A DNA stretch of 5,975 nt from Firmicutes bacterium UBA3936. Lineage in GTDB: Bacteria > Bacillota > Dethiobacteria > Dethiobacterales > Dethiobacteraceae. This document shows positions 4,888 through 5,975 of this stretch, in pieces. The first letter of the stretch is position 1. Each line of letters begins with the position of its first letter. Location of the stretch: contig DGEC01000037.1 of the NCBI GenBank assembly GCA_002385745.1, positions 7,139 through 13,113 on the forward strand, given 5' to 3'. The translations under genes and the position numbers were made by a program. Below the pieces are notes generated by a model, which saw only the letters and a program-made list of their open reading frames with translations, had not been told where the DNA came from and did not search any database.

Positions 4888-5859
4888 ATGAATAATAAAA
4901 GAAAACTGTTCCTTGCCTGCCTGCTTGCAGTGCTGCTTTTGCCACAGGGCGTCCTTGCCGTCCGGGAGGACATAATTATAGCGGACGGGCCTGCCGTATC
5001 CGGAACCGGACATTCTTACCGGCCGGCCTATTTCAGACAGCTGGAAGAGCTGCAAAAGGCCCTGGCGGGAAGGGAAAGTTATGCTGTCCGGCGGCACATT
5101 GTTGCCCGCGGGGAAACATTAAGCATGATAGCAAACAAATACGGCCTGAGTGTGGAAGAACTCATCGAATATAACAGGCTAAACAACCCGAACCTTATTC
5201 TGCCCGGCCAGGAGCTGCTCCTTGCTCCTGCCGGAAATGAGACTGTGGGTACCACCGCTTCCTTTATGCATACAGTGCAGCGGGGTGAAACTGTCTGGGG
5301 ACTGGCCAGGCTTTACAATGTCAGCATGGAAGAGATCATTGCGGCAAATAACATCACCGACCCCAGAACACTGGAGACGGGGAGACGGTTGATAATTCCC
5401 GGCGGTTCCCAAGCTGCGGGAAACTCTGCCCGGACTGTTGCTTCCCGTGCCGCCGTCCGCAGCCGGCCTGCAGAAACGACGGAAGATCCCGGTTTCATTT
5501 GGCCTGTCAGCGGTCAGATTTCTTCAAAGTACGGGCCGCGCTGGGGGAAATTTCACTACGGGCTGGACATTGCCGCTAGTATAGGGACTCCCATTGTCGC
5601 CGCCGCCGCGGGCAAAGTTGTCACCGCCGGCTGGCAGCCCAGGTACGGATATGTGATAAGCATTGACCATCTCAACGGCTGGGTATCCGTTTATGCCCAC
5701 TGTTCCAAACTTTTCGTCGGAACAGGGCAGTCCGTGCAGCAAGGCCAGAAAATTGCCGCTGTCGGGCAAACGGGAAATACTACCGGCCCCCATCTCCACC
5801 TGGAGACAATCTACAACGGAGAACACCTTGATCCCCTGCAGAAGCTGCCGTCACGCTAA
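4888..5859 (+). CDS. Secreted peptidoglycan hydrolase: two LysM domains plus M23 (LytM-type) endopeptidase
   Basis: Likely binds peptidoglycan through LysM repeats and cuts peptide cross-links with a zinc M23 domain outside the membrane. Residues 1-24 form a signal peptide (NNKRK, hydrophobic stretch, VLA cleavage site); Cys11 is too early for a lipobox. LysM1 spans about 69-113 (HIVARGETLSMIANKYGLS) and LysM2 about 127-170 (HTVQRGETVWGLARLYNVS). A Ser/Ala/Arg-rich linker runs to about 200, then the M23 domain from 203 to 316. The site is complete: His223 and Asp227 in HYGLD, His271 in YAHCSK, and His302 and His304 in PHLHLE. An active enzyme is therefore expected. AGAGGTGA sits 5 bases before the ATG. 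The gene lies between two terminators, so it appears monocistronic, yet there is little room for a promoter. Roles in vegetative wall turnover or in sporulation (M23 proteins such as SpoIIQ act there) are both possible. Confidence 0.93.
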   Translation: MNNKRKLFLACLLAVLLLPQGVLAVREDIIIADGPAVSGTGHSYRPAYFRQLEELQKALAGRESYAVRRHIVARGETLSMIANKYGLSVEELIEYNRLNNPNLILPGQELLLAPAGNETVGTTASFMHTVQRGETVWGLARLYNVSMEEIIAANNITDPRTLETGRRLIIPGGSQAAGNSARTVASRAAVRSRPAETTEDPGFIWPVSGQISSKYGPRWGKFHYGLDIAASIGTPIVAAAAGKVVTAGWQPRYGYVISIDHLNGWVSVYAHCSKLFVGTGQSVQQGQKIAAVGQTGNTTGPHLHLETIYNGEHLDPLQKLPSR

Positions 5860-5875
5860 CGGCAGCTGTTTTTTT
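5843..5875 (+). terminator. Intrinsic terminator overlapping the end of the LysM-M23 gene
   Basis: AGCTGCCGT (5843-5851) pairs perfectly with ACGGCAGCT (5859-5867), with a 7-base loop and seven T (5869-5875). The left arm encodes the last residues of the protein, and the TAA at 5857-5859 straddles the loop and the right arm. Confidence 0.9.
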
Positions 5876-5906
5876 GCCGCGGTTAGTGTAAAATTACTAG
5901 AGGCAT

Positions 5907-5928
5907 TTAGAAGGGAATTGACTTCTAA
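5907..5928. promoter_or_regulatory. Operator-like palindrome in the 3' non-coding tail
   Basis: TTAGAAG (5907-5913) and CTTCTAA (5922-5928) form a perfect 7-base inverted repeat with an 8-base spacer. It overlaps TTGACT (5918-5923, -35-like) and TCTAAT (5924-5929, 5/6 to a -10), though neither has a good partner at normal spacing. It could be a repressor site for a gene starting beyond the window. The remaining bases 5876-5975 show no ORF; CGTCC (5948-5952) and GGACG (5960-5964) can form a small hairpin. Confidence 0.35.
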
Positions 5929-5975
5929 TTACAGAAAAAGACTTCACCGTCCTGTTCGGGGACGAGTAACTAAAA

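Noticed and set aside
1..5975. CRISPR array, tRNA/rRNA genes, insertion sequence or phage signatures
   Set aside because: No regularly spaced direct repeats, no cloverleaf or rRNA segment, and no transposase or integrase motif seen in any frame.

Overview
The window looks like chromosomal core DNA of an anaerobic, endospore-forming Bacillota, most likely a class Clostridia lineage of the Peptococcaceae/Desulfotomaculia kind. Three things point there. The gene order follows the Bacillus subtilis pyrG-spo0F-fbaA-tal-glpX block. There is a Spo0F-type response regulator. There is a clostridial-type 2[4Fe-4S] ferredoxin, and Shine-Dalgarno sites are strong and purine-rich. All genes are on the + strand. 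I see no mobile element, CRISPR array, tRNA or rRNA. The genus assignment is inference.

Layout. (1) 2-1195: the C-terminal three quarters of CTP synthase (pyrG), cut by the left edge. (2) 1288-1464: an 8-Cys ferredoxin, closed by a long intrinsic terminator (1477-1532). (3) 1608-1706: an unannotated-looking 32-codon ORF for a very basic, amphipathic miniprotein with a strong ribosome binding site. (4) 1770-2141: spo0F, preceded by a near-consensus sigma-H promoter. (5) 2241-4764: a tight gluconeogenic/pentose-phosphate operon of class II fructose-bisphosphate aldolase, transaldolase and GlpX-type fructose-1,6-bisphosphatase. It has its own -10 element and a stem-loop at the start of its leader. 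(6) Two consecutive hairpins (4802-4860), the second a strong terminator. (7) 4888-5859: a secreted two-LysM, M23-peptidase cell-wall hydrolase whose stop codon lies in the loop of its own terminator. (8) 5876-5975: a short non-coding tail with an operator-like palindrome and possibly the start of a structured leader for a gene outside the window.

How it fits together. Spo0F passes phosphate from sensor kinases to Spo0B and Spo0A in the sporulation phosphorelay. The sigma-H site implies the same stationary-phase feedback known in Bacillus. Fba, transaldolase and GlpX interconvert triose, hexose, tetrose and heptose phosphates, and the one-base fba/tal overlap implies coupled translation. Relative to Bacillus, ferredoxin and the miniprotein sit between pyrG and spo0F, murA is absent between tal and glpX, and the place usually held by rho after glpX is taken by the LysM-M23 hydrolase. 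The most interesting items are the miniprotein gene and the regulatory architecture around spo0F. The rest is well-conserved core metabolism.
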